Assembly: GCF_014897675.1 (NCBI RefSeq)
Contig: NZ_JABUXU010000004.1
Span: forward strand, 1 to 64,000
Direction: 5' to 3'
Source: Advenella sp. FME57
GTDB lineage: Bacteria; Pseudomonadota; Gammaproteobacteria; Burkholderiales; Burkholderiaceae_B
DNA: 64,000 nt
Of the stretch, positions 27,394 to 37,415 are shown piece by piece; position 1 is the stretch's first letter; every line of letters starts with the position of its first letter. Position numbers and translations under genes: made by a program. The notes below the pieces were generated by a model. That model searched no databases and was not told where the DNA came from. It worked only from the letters and a program-made list of their open reading frames with translations.

Positions 27394-27705
27394 TTATTGC
27401 AGTGCGATTTCTACATCAACACCAGCAGGCAAATCCAGGCGCATCAGCGCGTCAACGGTTTTATCTGTTGGATCAACAATGTCCATCAGACGTTGGTGCG
27501 TACGGATTTCGAACTGGTCACGTGATGTTTTATTCACGTGAGGTGAACGCAGTACGTCGTAGCGTTTGATGCGCGTTGGCAGTGGAACTGGGCCACGGAC
27601 AACAGCACCGGTGCGCTTTGCTGTATCCACGATTTCAGCAGCTGACTGGTCGATAAGCTTGTAGTCAAATGCTTTAAGGCGAATACGGATTTTCTGGTTT
27701 TTCAT
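27394..27705 (-). CDS. rpsJ: 30S ribosomal protein S10 (NusE)
   Basis: A 103-residue full-length S10, recognisable by [30 protein letters not shown] and the [20 protein letters not shown]-terminal half. It belongs to the 30S head and also serves as NusE in transcription antitermination. It follows tuf by about 100 bases. It is the last gene before a strong terminator; rplC does not follow, which is unusual. Confidence 0.98.
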   Translation of the reverse strand: MKNQKIRIRLKAFDYKLIDQSAAEIVDTAKRTGAVVRGPVPLPTRIKRYDVLRSPHVNKTSRDQFEIRTHQRLMDIVDPTDKTVDALMRLDLPAGVDVEIALQ

Positions 27706-27804
27706 GGGAATTCCTAAAGAACAATTATAAAGAACGAACTACCTGATCAGGGTAGCGACAAAGACGCCCGACAGCCCGAAGACTGCCGGATGCATCTGTA
27801 AATA

Positions 27805-28995
27805 TTACTTCGTAATTTTGGCAACCACGCCGGCGCCGACGGTACGGCCACCTTCGCGAATCGCGAAGCGCAGACCTTCTTCCATGGCGATCGGTGCAAT
27901 CAGCTCTACGTCCATTGAGACGTTATCGCCAGGCAGAACCATTTCTTTGTCTTCTGGCAGCTTGATCGTACCGGTTACGTCCGTTGTACGGAAGTAAAAC
28001 TGAGGACGATAGCCCTGGAAGAATGGTGTGTGACGACCACCTTCGTCTTTAGACAGAATATACACCTCGGCTGCAAAGCCGGTGTGCGGTTTGATTGAAC
28101 CGGGCTTGGCCAGAACCTGACCGCGCTCGACGTCTTCACGCTTGGTGCCACGCAGCAAAATACCTACGTTATCGCCCGCACGACCTTCGTCCAGCAGCTT
28201 GCGGAACATTTCCACGCCCGTGCAAGTAGTTTTGACCGTGTCTTTGATACCCACGATTTCAATCTCTTCGCCTACTTTGACGATACCGCGCTCGATACGG
28301 CCTGTAACCACAGTACCACGACCGGAGATTGAGAATACGTCTTCTACTGGCATCAGGAATGTGCCGTCAATCGCACGCTCTGGTGTAGGAATATACGTAT
28401 CCAGTGCATTGGCCAGCGCCATAATAGCTTGCTTGCCCAGCGGACCTTCGTCGCCTTCCAGCGCCAGTTTGGCTGAACCCTTGATGACCGGTGTGTCGTC
28501 GCCTGGGAAGTCGTATTTGGACAGCAGCTCGCGCACTTCCATTTCGACCAGTTCCAGCAACTCTTCATCGTCAACCATGTCCGCTTTGTTCAGGAACACA
28601 ACGATGTAAGGCACGCCAACCTGACGTGACAGCAGAATGTGCTCACGCGTCTGAGGCATCGGGCCGTCAGCGGCCGAACACACCAGGATCGCGCCGTCCA
28701 TCTGCGCTGCACCCGTAATCATGTTTTTAACATAGTCGGCGTGGCCTGGGCAGTCTACGTGTGCGTAGTGACGGGCTTCGGTTTCGTACTCAACGTGAGA
28801 CGTGTTGATCGTGATACCACGCGCTTTTTCTTCAGGCGCCGCGTCAATCTGGTCGTAACCTTTGGCTTCGCCGCCAAAGTGCAGAGACAATACCGTTGTA
28901 ATCGCCGCTGTCAGCGTTGTTTTGCCATGGTCAACGTGACCAATCGTACCTACGTTTACGTGTGGTTTGGTACGTTCAAACTTACCTTTTGCCAT
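27805..28995 (-). CDS. tuf: Elongation factor Tu
   Basis: A 396-residue EF-Tu of normal length. GTPase motifs are G1 GHVDHGKT, the effector EEKARGIT, G3 DCPGHADY and G4 NKADM, followed by beta-barrel domains 2 and 3. It delivers aminoacyl-tRNA to the ribosome. It sits after fusA with a 10-bp hairpin in between. Many proteobacteria have a second tuf copy elsewhere; only one is in this window. Confidence 0.98.
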   Translation of the reverse strand: MAKGKFERTKPHVNVGTIGHVDHGKTTLTAAITTVLSLHFGGEAKGYDQIDAAPEEKARGITINTSHVEYETEARHYAHVDCPGHADYVKNMITGAAQMDGAILVCSAADGPMPQTREHILLSRQVGVPYIVVFLNKADMVDDEELLELVEMEVRELLSKYDFPGDDTPVIKGSAKLALEGDEGPLGKQAIMALANALDTYIPTPERAIDGTFLMPVEDVFSISGRGTVVTGRIERGIVKVGEEIEIVGIKDTVKTTCTGVEMFRKLLDEGRAGDNVGILLRGTKREDVERGQVLAKPGSIKPHTGFAAEVYILSKDEGGRHTPFFQGYRPQFYFRTTDVTGTIKLPEDKEMVLPGDNVSMDVELIAPIAMEEGLRFAIREGGRTVGAGVVAKITK

Positions 28996-29034
28996 AATAT
29001 CTATCCAATACTTAATCTATCTGAATATGAAAAC

Positions 29035-29073
29035 GTTGCGCCTGTCTGAATTTTGGGAGAGAGCAGGCGCAAC
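29035..29073 (-). promoter_or_regulatory. Inverted repeat between fusA and tuf
   Basis: GTTGCGCCTG (29035-29044) and CAGGCGCAAC (29064-29073) are perfect 10-bp complements spaced by 19 bases in the fusA-tuf gap. No U-run follows. The element could be an mRNA processing or partial termination/attenuation structure modulating tuf relative to fusA; this role is inferred. Confidence 0.55.
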
Positions 29074-29084
29074 ACCTGTTGTGT

Positions 29085-31190
29085 TTATTTGCTGCGGGCG
29101 CTGATGACTTCTTCGGCAACGTTCTTCGGAGCTTCAGCGTATTGCTTGAATTCCATCGTGTACGTTGCACGACCCTGTGTCAGAGAACGCAGATTGGTTG
29201 CATAACCAAACATTTCCGCCAGTGGCACTTCGGCTTTAATCACTTTACCGCCACCAACCATATCGTCCATACCCTGAACCATACCACGGCGTGAGGACAG
29301 GTCGCCCATCACTGTACCGGCGTAATCTTCAGGTGTTTCCACTTCTACAGCCATCATCGGCTCCAGCAGAATCGCCTGGGCCTTGCGCATCCCTTCCTTG
29401 AAGGCCATGGATGCGGCCATGCGGAAGGCATTTTCGTTCGAGTCAACGTCATGGTAAGAACCGAAGAACAGGGTTACCTTGACATCAACAACCGGATATC
29501 CGGCAACGACACCGGCAGACAGAGTTTCCTGAATACCTTTGTCAACAGCAGGAATGTATTCACGAGGAACCACACCGCCCTTGATCGCGTCGACGAATTC
29601 GTATCCGGCGCCACCAGGAGGCAGCGGTTCCAGTTTCAGTACAACGTGACCATACTGACCACGACCACCGGACTGTTTAACGAATTTGCCTTCAACTTCT
29701 TCACATACCTTGCGGATGGTTTCACGGTAGGCCACTTGTGGTTTACCCACGTTGGCTTCCACGTTGAACTCGCGCTTCATGCGGTCTACCAGAATTTCCA
29801 GGTGCAGCTCGCCCATACCGGAAATGATGGTCTGGCCTGATTCTTCGTCACTGCGCACGCGGAAGGACGGATCCTCTGCGGCCAGACGAGACAGGGCCAT
29901 ACCCATTCTTTCCTGGTCAGCCTTGGTTTTTGGCTCGACTGCCTGTGAAATCACCGGCTCAGGAAATACCATGCGCTCGAGCATGATATGCGAATCCACG
30001 TCACACAGGGTTTCACCTGTTGTCACGTCTTTGAGGCCGACCACAGCGGCGATGTCGCCTGCCAGCACTTCCTTGATTTCTGCGCGGTTGTTTGCATGCA
30101 TCTGCAGAATCCGGCCGATACGCTCTTTTTTACCCTTGATCGGGTTGTAGACTGTATCGCCAGAGGCCAGAACGCCCGAATAAACACGCACGAAAGTCAG
30201 CTGACCAACGAAAGGATCGGTCATCAGCTTGAATGCCAGCGCAGAGAATTTTTCCTTGTCATCGGCCTTGCGGCTAATGGGGTTACCCTCATCGTCTTCG
30301 CCGGTAACAGGAGGAATATCGGCCGGTGACGGCAGAAAGTCGATCACTGCATCCAGCATGCGCTGCACGCCCTTGTTTTTGAACGCGGTGCCGCAAAGCA
30401 TGGGTTGAATTTCACATGCAATGGTGCGGATACGAATCGCCTGGGTGATTTCCTCTTCGCTCAGCTCGCCGCTCTCAAGGTATTTTTCCATGAGTTCTTC
30501 GGAAGCTTCGGCAGCAGTTTCAACCAGTTTTTCACGCCATTCATTGGCAGAGTCCACCAGTTCGGCAGGAATATCCAGGTATTCAAACTTGGTACCCTGG
30601 CTGGCCTCGTCCCAGATGATGGCTTTCATCTTGATCAGATCGACCACGCCTTTGAAGCTGTCTTCAGCACCGATAGGAATGACGATAGGTACAGGATGGG
30701 CGCGCAGGCGCGTTTTCAACTGGTCAAAAACCTTGAAGAAATTTGCACCGGTGCGGTCCATTTTGTTCACGAAGGCCAGACGCGGCACTTTGTACTTGTT
30801 GGCCTGACGCCATACTGTTTCGGATTGGGGCTGAACGCCGCCTACTGCACAGTAGACCATGCAGGCGCCATCGAGCACACGCATGGAACGTTCAACTTCA
30901 ATCGTGAAGTCAACGTGTCCCGGTGTATCGATAATATTGATGCGGTGTTCCGGATAGTTACCCGCCATGCCCCGCCAGAAAGCGGTGGTCGCGGCTGAAG
31001 TAATGGTAATACCGCGTTCCTGTTCCTGCTCCATCCAGTCCATCGTTGCTGCACCATCGTGCACTTCACCGATTTTATGGCTCACACCGGTATAAAACAG
31101 AATACGCTCTGTAGTTGTCGTTTTACCAGCGTCAATGTGGGCAGAAATACCGATGTTGCGGTATCGTTCGAGCGGGGTTTTGCGGGCCAT
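29085..31190 (-). CDS. fusA: Elongation factor G
   Basis: A 701-residue translocation GTPase. Motifs: G1 [13 protein letters not shown]2 region [12 protein letters not shown]3 DTPGHVDF, G4 FVNKMDR. Domains II-V follow, with [15 protein letters not shown] and the C-terminal [10 protein letters not shown] segment. It catalyses tRNA-mRNA translocation and, with RRF, ribosome recycling. The start follows AAGGACACAACC. It lies 15 bases after rpsG in the classical str order. Confidence 0.98.
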   Translation of the reverse strand: MARKTPLERYRNIGISAHIDAGKTTTTERILFYTGVSHKIGEVHDGAATMDWMEQEQERGITITSAATTAFWRGMAGNYPEHRINIIDTPGHVDFTIEVERSMRVLDGACMVYCAVGGVQPQSETVWRQANKYKVPRLAFVNKMDRTGANFFKVFDQLKTRLRAHPVPIVIPIGAEDSFKGVVDLIKMKAIIWDEASQGTKFEYLDIPAELVDSANEWREKLVETAAEASEELMEKYLESGELSEEEITQAIRIRTIACEIQPMLCGTAFKNKGVQRMLDAVIDFLPSPADIPPVTGEDDEGNPISRKADDKEKFSALAFKLMTDPFVGQLTFVRVYSGVLASGDTVYNPIKGKKERIGRILQMHANNRAEIKEVLAGDIAAVVGLKDVTTGETLCDVDSHIMLERMVFPEPVISQAVEPKTKADQERMGMALSRLAAEDPSFRVRSDEESGQTIISGMGELHLEILVDRMKREFNVEANVGKPQVAYRETIRKVCEEVEGKFVKQSGGRGQYGHVVLKLEPLPPGGAGYEFVDAIKGGVVPREYIPAVDKGIQETLSAGVVAGYPVVDVKVTLFFGSYHDVDSNENAFRMAASMAFKEGMRKAQAILLEPMMAVEVETPEDYAGTVMGDLSSRRGMVQGMDDMVGGGKVIKAEVPLAEMFGYATNLRSLTQGRATYTMEFKQYAEAPKNVAEEVISARSK

Positions 31191-31205
31191 GGTTGTGTCC
31201 TTAAA

Positions 31206-31676
31206 TTACCAGCGGAAATGGGAGAAGGCTTTGTTGGCCTCTGCCATTTTGTGTGTGTCTTCACGCTTTTTCATTGCAGAGCCGCGGCCTTCGGCCGCAT
31301 CCATCAGCTCCCCGGCAAGACGAAGGTCCATTGATTTTTCACCGCGTTTTTTCGCGGCTTCACGCAACCAGCGCATTGCCAGTGCGAGGCGACGAACGGG
31401 ACGGACTTCGACGGGTACCTGATAGTTGGCACCACCCACGCGACGGCTTTTAACCTCGACGATGGGTTTGATGTTGTTGATTGCCAGGTTGAACACTTCA
31501 ATAGGTTCTTTACCTGTTTTGGCCTGAACATGATCAAGCGCGCCATAGATGATACGTTCTGCGACGGCTTTTTTGCCTGCCAGCATGACAACGTTCATGA
31601 ATTTTGCAAGATCAACACTGCCGAATTTTGGATCAGGCAGGATCTCGCGTTTTGGGACTTCGCGACGACGTGGCAT
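31206..31676 (-). CDS. rpsG: 30S ribosomal protein S7
   Basis: A 156-residue full-length S7 with the start [20 protein letters not shown] and the [17 protein letters not shown]-like C-terminal region. S7 nucleates assembly of the 30S head. The 188-base rpsL-rpsG spacer is the position where S7 autoregulates translation in E. coli; whether that holds here cannot be seen. AAGGAAGTACA precedes the start. Confidence 0.98.
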   Translation of the reverse strand: MPRRREVPKREILPDPKFGSVDLAKFMNVVMLAGKKAVAERIIYGALDHVQAKTGKEPIEVFNLAINNIKPIVEVKSRRVGGANYQVPVEVRPVRRLALAMRWLREAAKKRGEKSMDLRLAGELMDAAEGRGSAMKKREDTHKMAEANKAFSHFRW

Positions 31677-31864
31677 TGTACTTCCTTAGAGTGTCTGTTT
31701 CAGTTGAACCACTTGCGTGGCCGTGGCTGCCTATATGAGAGGTCAGCCCCTTACGTACCGCAGATATTTTTTCTCGCAGCTGCGGCTGCACGCTTACCAA
31801 CCGGTGGGAAGGAAGCATTTTTTGTGCGTGAGCACCAAACCGGGTGAAACCGTTGAAAAGCGAA

Positions 31865-32242
31865 TTACGCTTTCTTCGGACGTTTCGCACCGTATTTGGA
31901 ACGCGACTGTTTACGGTCCTTGACGCCTTGCAGGTCAAGTGAACCGCGCACGATGTGATAGCGCACACCTGGGAGATCTTTTACACGACCGCCACGAACA
32001 AGAACCACGGAGTGTTCCTGCAGGTTGTGACCTTCACCACCGATATACGAAATAACTTCGAAACCGTTGGTCAAGCGCACTTTGGCAACTTTACGCATCG
32101 CAGAGTTAGGTTTTTTAGGTGTGGTGGTATACACGCGAGTGCATACGCCACGACGCTGAGGGCAGTTTTCAAGTGCAGGACTTTTGCTGCTCTCATGGCT
32201 GCTTACGCGCGGTTTACGCACGAGCTGGCTAATGGTTGGCAT
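31865..32242 (-). CDS. rpsL: 30S ribosomal protein S12
   Basis: A 125-residue full-length S12, beginning [12 protein letters not shown] and containing the decoding-site segments [19 protein letters not shown] (the lysine of PKKPNS is the usual streptomycin-resistance position, unmodified here) and [17 protein letters not shown]. It starts the str operon. No rpoC gene lies upstream; a two-component operon diverges from it instead. Confidence 0.98.
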   Translation of the reverse strand: MPTISQLVRKPRVSSHESSKSPALENCPQRRGVCTRVYTTTPKKPNSAMRKVAKVRLTNGFEVISYIGGEGHNLQEHSVVLVRGGRVKDLPGVRYHIVRGSLDLQGVKDRKQSRSKYGAKRPKKA

Positions 32243-33083
32243 GACCTTCTATCCTATTTCATGTACAGGAAACCTGTACCGATTTATATTTGCGTCTGTT
32301 TTACGTACTGACGTTAATGTACGCCCGGGAAAGAATGGACAGCAAAGTCGCGATGGTAGCGCCGGCATATGACCGGAGCGTGTCGGGACTGTTCGGCCAG
32401 GTTTCTCTCTTGCTGAAAAAACCTGTACAGGCTTTGTGCATTGCAGATGACCAACACGACTGTTGCTTTTATGCACGTTGCTGTGTTGCCCGCCTGCATG
32501 TTGCTTTGGCACGACATTCTAACCAGGATACTGCTCTTAAAATTGTGCTCCCGAAGATGTCTTCGCGCCCGATTGTGAAGGGAAAGCTCCAGAGAAGTTT
32601 GCGTGAAACGTTCAATAGAATATTGCTTTGCCACAAACTACCGGGGCCAGTCACGTTACATGTTCCGCTTCCTGATTGATGCGCCTTGCGCTCAGCGCAT
32701 GTTTGCGCCAGGCTGCTACACCAACTTGGAACCAGCATCATTTCGCCTGCAAAGCTATAAGTTCACAAGCCGCGTGCACACGAATATTGCAACTGACGGA
32801 CATGCAACTGAAAGCGTCAAAAGGCGCCTTTCACAAAGCGCCTGTCGGCGAAACGACCATATAACAGAGACCTTAAAACAACCAAAGAGCAACAAGTCTT
32901 ACTGCTATTACCCAGCGCTATTACCACTAGGTAGCCCGTCACATTAACACAATCCCCATAAAACGTCAAGAAAACAGTACGTTGCAACCCAGGAGAATTG
33001 CGCAGCTAGCAACAGGCAAAAGGTCGAAAAATGGTTCGGCATTTACGCTCTTTGGCGAAATAGTCCATAAAAAACAACGGTTT
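32243..33083. promoter_or_regulatory. Long leader/intergenic region upstream of rpsL
   Basis: This 840-base gap between the divergent rpsL and response-regulator genes must hold the str operon promoter, probably with a long leader. Several open frames cross it on both strands but lack codon bias and recognisable protein similarity, so I leave them out. A minus-strand TTGGTT...TATATG pair near 32860-32886 is a weak promoter candidate. No terminator-like hairpin was found. Confidence 0.4.
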
Positions 33084-33092
33084 TGCTATAAT
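33084..33092 (+). promoter_or_regulatory. Extended -10 promoter of the two-component operon
   Basis: TGCTATAAT at 33084-33092 is a perfect -10 hexamer with the TGn extension, about 80 bases upstream of the response-regulator ATG. There is no good -35 hexamer at 16-18 bases, as is usual for extended -10 promoters. A small stem, CCCGC/GCGGG, lies just downstream in the leader. Confidence 0.55.
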
Positions 33093-33174
33093 TGCCCACT
33101 AAATTCCCGCTGTGCGGGGCCATGTGCTGGGGGTCAGCGATCCTGCGCCTCGCCATACTAGGAAAAAAAATCAC

Positions 33175-33924
33175 ATGAAGATTGCCATACTAGAAGATGA
33201 TCTCGCCCAGGCGGCGCAAATGGTGCAGGCAGTAGAAAAAATGGGGTATGGCTGCACGCATTACAGCTCAGGCAAGGAACTCATGTCTGCCCTGCGGGAT
33301 CCCGAAATGTTCAATCTGCTCATTCTCGATTGGGAATTGCCCGAAATTACCGGTAAGGATGTGCTGGCCTGGGTGCGCAGCAACATCGGCTATTCCCTGC
33401 CGGTGCTGTTCCTGACCAGCCGGACCAGTGAAGAAGACCTGGTCGAAGCCATCGAGGCCGGCGCCGACGATTACATCGCCAAACCCTATACAACCCAGGC
33501 CTTGCGCGTGCGCATACTGTCGCTGCTGCGGCGCGCCAATCCGGCCGATGTCGACAATACGGTGATCGAAGTGGGCCCCTACCACATCGACACGCAAATG
33601 CGCTCGGTGCGCCTGCACAACGAAGCAATTGCACTGGCGCCCAAGGAATTTGACCTGGCGGTTCTGTTTTTCCGCAATATGGGGCGGCTGTTCTCCCGTG
33701 ATGCGCTCAGCGCATCCATCTGGAATCGCGAAATTCCGGCAACCTCCCGCACCCTGGACACCCATTTGTCCAACGTCAGGCAAAAGCTGCAGATTCGCCC
33801 GGAGAACGGCCTGCGCATCGTCTCATCGTACGCACTGGGCTACCGCCTGGAAGCGGTAACTGAACCCGCAGCCTCGGACACCCCGGCCCAGCCCAAACAG
33901 ACCCGCATCTCCGACCTGACATGA
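33175..33924 (+). CDS. OmpR-family response regulator
   Basis: A 249-residue regulator: receiver domain (residues 1-118) with the acidic cluster ED at 7-9, phospho-acceptor Asp52 (LLILDWELPE), and Lys in DDYIAKPYT. A winged-helix DNA-binding domain follows (about 128-228; KEFDLAVLFFRNMGRLFSRD). The ATG at 33175 follows AGGA; the frame upstream is not conserved. Its stop overlaps the start of the FecR-domain gene (ATGA), and a CHASE2 histidine kinase follows, so kinase and regulator are probably cognate. Confidence 0.92.
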   Translation: MKIAILEDDLAQAAQMVQAVEKMGYGCTHYSSGKELMSALRDPEMFNLLILDWELPEITGKDVLAWVRSNIGYSLPVLFLTSRTSEEDLVEAIEAGADDYIAKPYTTQALRVRILSLLRRANPADVDNTVIEVGPYHIDTQMRSVRLHNEAIALAPKEFDLAVLFFRNMGRLFSRDALSASIWNREIPATSRTLDTHLSNVRQKLQIRPENGLRIVSSYALGYRLEAVTEPAASDTPAQPKQTRISDLT

Positions 33925-35033
33925 GAGTATCCAGAGCAATCCTGATCTACCTGCTGGCCTTCCTTGTTGGCGGGTCGCTGGTCAGCGGCGCCGCTTTCGG
34001 TCAGGCGGCCGGTGCGCGCGGCGACTTTTTCACCTACCGGTTTGTTCCCGGCGATATTTTGCTGACGCTGTCGCAGCGTTTTACCCAGAATCGGGAAAAC
34101 TGGAAAACCATCCGCGAAATCAACGGCATAGCTGATCAATACAAGATTCCTGTCGGCTTCGAACTGAAAATTCCATTTTCCCTGATTGACGAAGTCCCTG
34201 CCAGCGCGACCATTTCGCACTTGCGCGGACAGGCGTTTCTTAACGGCTCGCCGATTGCGCAAACCGGCGGTCAGATCAGCGAGGGCGCGGTCGTTACCAC
34301 GGGCCCTAACAGCAACGTTACCCTGACCCTGCCGGATAACAGCAAGGTACTGGTTCCCGTCAACAGCACAGTCACCGCCAAACGGCTGCAGCGCTTTTCG
34401 GGCACCGGGTATATCGACGCCATCTTCACCATCGACCGCGGGGAAGTCCAGAGTCATGTCAACCCCGGCGGCGAAGGCGTGGGGCGCTTTGAAATCCGCA
34501 CCCCAGTGAGTGTTACCGGAGTTCGCGGCACCATCCTGCGTGCAGGAACCCGCCAGGGCCAGGGCGCTTACAGCGCCATCATCAAGGGACAGGCAGATTT
34601 CTCGCCGGCCGATGGGGTCTCGCTCACCAGGCTTGGCAGCAACCAGGGCGCGGTAACGGATGGTGCCGGAAAGCCGTCGGGAACGCACGCATTGCTGGCG
34701 CCCCCGGTGTTGCATCCGATGGACGCGCAATCACACAACCGTCAGCTTCGTTTCGATCCGGTTCCGGGCGCCGTTGCCTATGAGCTCGTCCTGGCCGAAG
34801 ACAGCGAGGGCTATGACGTGCTCTGGAGCCAGCGCATTACCGGGACCACGGCCACACTGCCGGCGGTACGCAACGGTACTGTTTACGTGCTGGTGCGCTC
34901 CATTGACCAGCAGATGCTAGCCGGCGGCCACGCAGTACTGCAAATCGAGCAAACCATGAATACGATCAATGACGGACAAGGATCGCCCGTCGGCATCGGC
35001 AACGGCAGCTACCTGCTGCATTCCACGTTTTAA
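33921..35033 (+). CDS. Periplasmic LysM- and FecR-domain protein
   Basis: A 370-residue exported protein. It has an N-terminal signal peptide or anchor (residues 6-28), a LysM-like module (about 36-88; YRFVPGDILLTLSQRF), a FecR domain (about 105-215; EGAVVTTGPNSNVTLTLPDN and VTGVRGTILRAG) and a C-terminal fibronectin-like region (about 265-350). LysM suggests contact with peptidoglycan; FecR domains relay signals at the cytoplasmic membrane. It lies between its probable partners, a response regulator and a CHASE2 sensor kinase, in a coupled operon. A role as accessory sensor for the kinase is inferred. Confidence 0.85.
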   Translation: MRVSRAILIYLLAFLVGGSLVSGAAFGQAAGARGDFFTYRFVPGDILLTLSQRFTQNRENWKTIREINGIADQYKIPVGFELKIPFSLIDEVPASATISHLRGQAFLNGSPIAQTGGQISEGAVVTTGPNSNVTLTLPDNSKVLVPVNSTVTAKRLQRFSGTGYIDAIFTIDRGEVQSHVNPGGEGVGRFEIRTPVSVTGVRGTILRAGTRQGQGAYSAIIKGQADFSPADGVSLTRLGSNQGAVTDGAGKPSGTHALLAPPVLHPMDAQSHNRQLRFDPVPGAVAYELVLAEDSEGYDVLWSQRITGTTATLPAVRNGTVYVLVRSIDQQMLAGGHAVLQIEQTMNTINDGQGSPVGIGNGSYLLHSTF

Positions 35034-35048
35034 CCGGCAGCAGGCGCA

Positions 35049-37415
35049 ATGCGGGGTTCGCTTGGCCGACGCTTTCATCGTGAATGGATTCTGGTTACGG
35101 CGCTGATCCTGACCGTGACCGCGCTATGCAGCCAGTTTTCGATGCTGTCGCGTTTCAGTTTTGCCCTGTACGATGTGGCCGTTAGCTACACGCAAGAGCG
35201 GCAGCCGGACCCGGATATTGCCATTGTCGTGATCGACGACAAGAGCCTGGCGCAAATCGGTTTCTGGCCGTGGGAGCGGAGTGTTCACGCCAACCTGCTG
35301 ACATCGCTGCGCAATGCGCGCGCCGTCGGATTCGATATTCTTTTTACCGACGCCGATCCGCATGACCCTCTGGTCGATCAAAAGCTGGCGCAGGCCATCG
35401 AACGCAACGGCAAGGTGGTGCTGGCCAATTTTCTGACCGGTCCCGGACAGCAGTTGCCGGTCAACCCCATTGCCAAACTTGCTCAGGCAGCCCGCGCGCT
35501 GGGCTTTATCAATATTGTGCCTGATTCCGATGGCATGGTGCGCCGTATCCGTCTGACCGCGCCCCAGGACAGCACGCAACAGCACTTTGCCCTATCGATG
35601 CTGGCCGTTGGGGGCGATACAGCAACCTCCGCCTCGCTCACCGCGCGCAGCAAGGAGCAACCCTATCTGATCCCCTATGTAGGCGCGCCGCTCACCTTCC
35701 CCATGATGTCGTACAGCGACGTGCTGTTTGGTCGAATTCCGGCCAGCTATTTCGACAACAAATATGTTTTGATCGGCGCATGGGGAACGGGGATGGGCGA
35801 CCGTTTTCCGACGCCGGACTCCACAGGTGCCATAGACAATATGTCGGGGGTCGAGATCCTGGCCAACGTGTTGCAATCGACGCGTGAAGGTAACTGGATT
35901 ACCGAGCCCGGGAAAATGGCGCACACCCTGATTTCCCTGGTGCCGGTGCTATTGCTGCTGATTGCGATCAGGCAACTGTCGCCGCGTCGTGTCCTGCTTG
36001 CCACGCTGGTGGCGCTGTTGCTGGTGCTGGCCGGTTCCCTGCTGATGCTGGCGCTGGGCAACTACTGGATAACTCCTGTCGCGGCCATGAGCGGGATTGC
36101 GCTGACCTACCCCGTATGGAGCTGGCGCACGCAGGAAATGGCCCTGAACCAGATGAGTTGGGAAATGAGCGAACTCAATCGCGAGTACCCCTTGCTGCGG
36201 GCAGAGATGGCACTGGCCGATACGCCTCAGAAATTTCACTTGTCGTTAAATGAACGGATCATGGAGTTGCGCTTTGCGCTGAACCGGGTGCGTTCGCTAC
36301 GCCAGTTCATCAGTGACAGCTTCAATGCCATTCCGGACCCGGCCCTTGTCTTTGACGCCAACCATCAGCTTACCCTGTGGACCAGCAGTGCCAAACGGTA
36401 CATGGCCAGCCTGGGCGATCTGGCGCTGACCGAAGGGCTGCCGGTGCAGACTTTGCTCAATGCCATTATTCCCGATGCACCGACATGCCGTGAACTGGCG
36501 GCAGCGATCGAGCACCCTGAGCGCACCCTGTCGGGACAGACACCGGAAACAGGCAATAGTGCTGCAGCATGGATCCATGCCGAGGAAGGATTCGAAGTGC
36601 GTGATCGCGCCGGCAATGACCTGCTGCTCAAATCCATGCCCACCTATACCGCCGGCCGTCGCCGCTCGGGATACATCCTGAACCTGATTGATATCAGTGC
36701 GCTGCGTCAGGCCGAACGCAAGCGTGATGACACCTTGCGATTCATCTCCCATGATATGCGGGCGCCACAGAACTCCATTCTTGCACTGATCGACTTGCAG
36801 GCAGATGCGGCGCGCGCCCTGCCCACCAACGAGCTATTGCAACGCGTCAGTCATCTTTCGGAAAGAACCATCGGCCTGGTGGAAGACTTTGTACAATTTA
36901 CGCGGGCTGAAAAAGCCGACATCGAATTTGTACCGCTTAATCTGAGTGATCTGCTGCAGGACGCAATCAATGAACTCTGGGTCGATAGCCGGACCCGAAA
37001 TATTCCCATTGTGAGCAACATCACGCCGCTGTGCGCCTTTATCAAGGGGGACCAGTCATTGCTGATGCGCTGCCTGGGCAATTTGCTGGACAACGCCTTC
37101 AAATACAGTGCGGACAACACAACGGTCACATGCAGCCTGACCTCGGCAGGCGACTTCTGGGAAGTCAGCATCCGCGATGAGGGCTGCGGCATCAGTGAGC
37201 AGGATCAGCAACACCTGTTCACGCTATTTACCCGTGTAGGCGCGGCCCGTGAACAAGACCCCGGGGGCCTGGGCCTTGGCCTGGTTTTTGTCAAAACCGT
37301 AGTCACGCGCCATCATGGGGATATTCGCGTACAGTCGGCACCAGGCCATGGGTCTACTTTTATTATCCGCCTGCCTAAAGATGAGGTTGAAGAATCCGCC
37401 GGGCCTTCTCTATAA
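35049..37415 (+). CDS. CHASE2-domain sensor histidine kinase
   Basis: A 788-residue membrane sensor kinase. N-terminal membrane span (about 14-33), an extracytoplasmic CHASE2 domain (about 40-285; DIAIVVIDDKSLAQIGFWPW), three more spans (about 290-360), a PAS-like region (about 415-550), HisKA with His568 in FISHDMRAPQNSI, and HATPase_c with N-box NLLDNAFKYS, G1 DEGCGIS and G2 GGLGLGLVFVK. All kinase motifs are present. It starts 15 bases after the LysM/FecR gene. Its 3' end overlaps the convergent lyase gene by 41 bases. Confidence 0.92.
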   Translation: MRGSLGRRFHREWILVTALILTVTALCSQFSMLSRFSFALYDVAVSYTQERQPDPDIAIVVIDDKSLAQIGFWPWERSVHANLLTSLRNARAVGFDILFTDADPHDPLVDQKLAQAIERNGKVVLANFLTGPGQQLPVNPIAKLAQAARALGFINIVPDSDGMVRRIRLTAPQDSTQQHFALSMLAVGGDTATSASLTARSKEQPYLIPYVGAPLTFPMMSYSDVLFGRIPASYFDNKYVLIGAWGTGMGDRFPTPDSTGAIDNMSGVEILANVLQSTREGNWITEPGKMAHTLISLVPVLLLLIAIRQLSPRRVLLATLVALLLVLAGSLLMLALGNYWITPVAAMSGIALTYPVWSWRTQEMALNQMSWEMSELNREYPLLRAEMALADTPQKFHLSLNERIMELRFALNRVRSLRQFISDSFNAIPDPALVFDANHQLTLWTSSAKRYMASLGDLALTEGLPVQTLLNAIIPDAPTCRELAAAIEHPERTLSGQTPETGNSAAAWIHAEEGFEVRDRAGNDLLLKSMPTYTAGRRRSGYILNLIDISALRQAERKRDDTLRFISHDMRAPQNSILALIDLQADAARALPTNELLQRVSHLSERTIGLVEDFVQFTRAEKADIEFVPLNLSDLLQDAINELWVDSRTRNIPIVSNITPLCAFIKGDQSLLMRCLGNLLDNAFKYSADNTTVTCSLTSAGDFWEVSIRDEGCGISEQDQQHLFTLFTRVGAAREQDPGGLGLGLVFVKTVVTRHHGDIRVQSAPGHGSTFIIRLPKDEVEESAGPSL

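Noticed and set aside
32243-32947. Several 60-130 codon frames upstream of rpsL on both strands
   Set aside because: They overlap one another, lack ribosome sites and codon bias, and lie where a ribosomal operon leader and promoter are expected.
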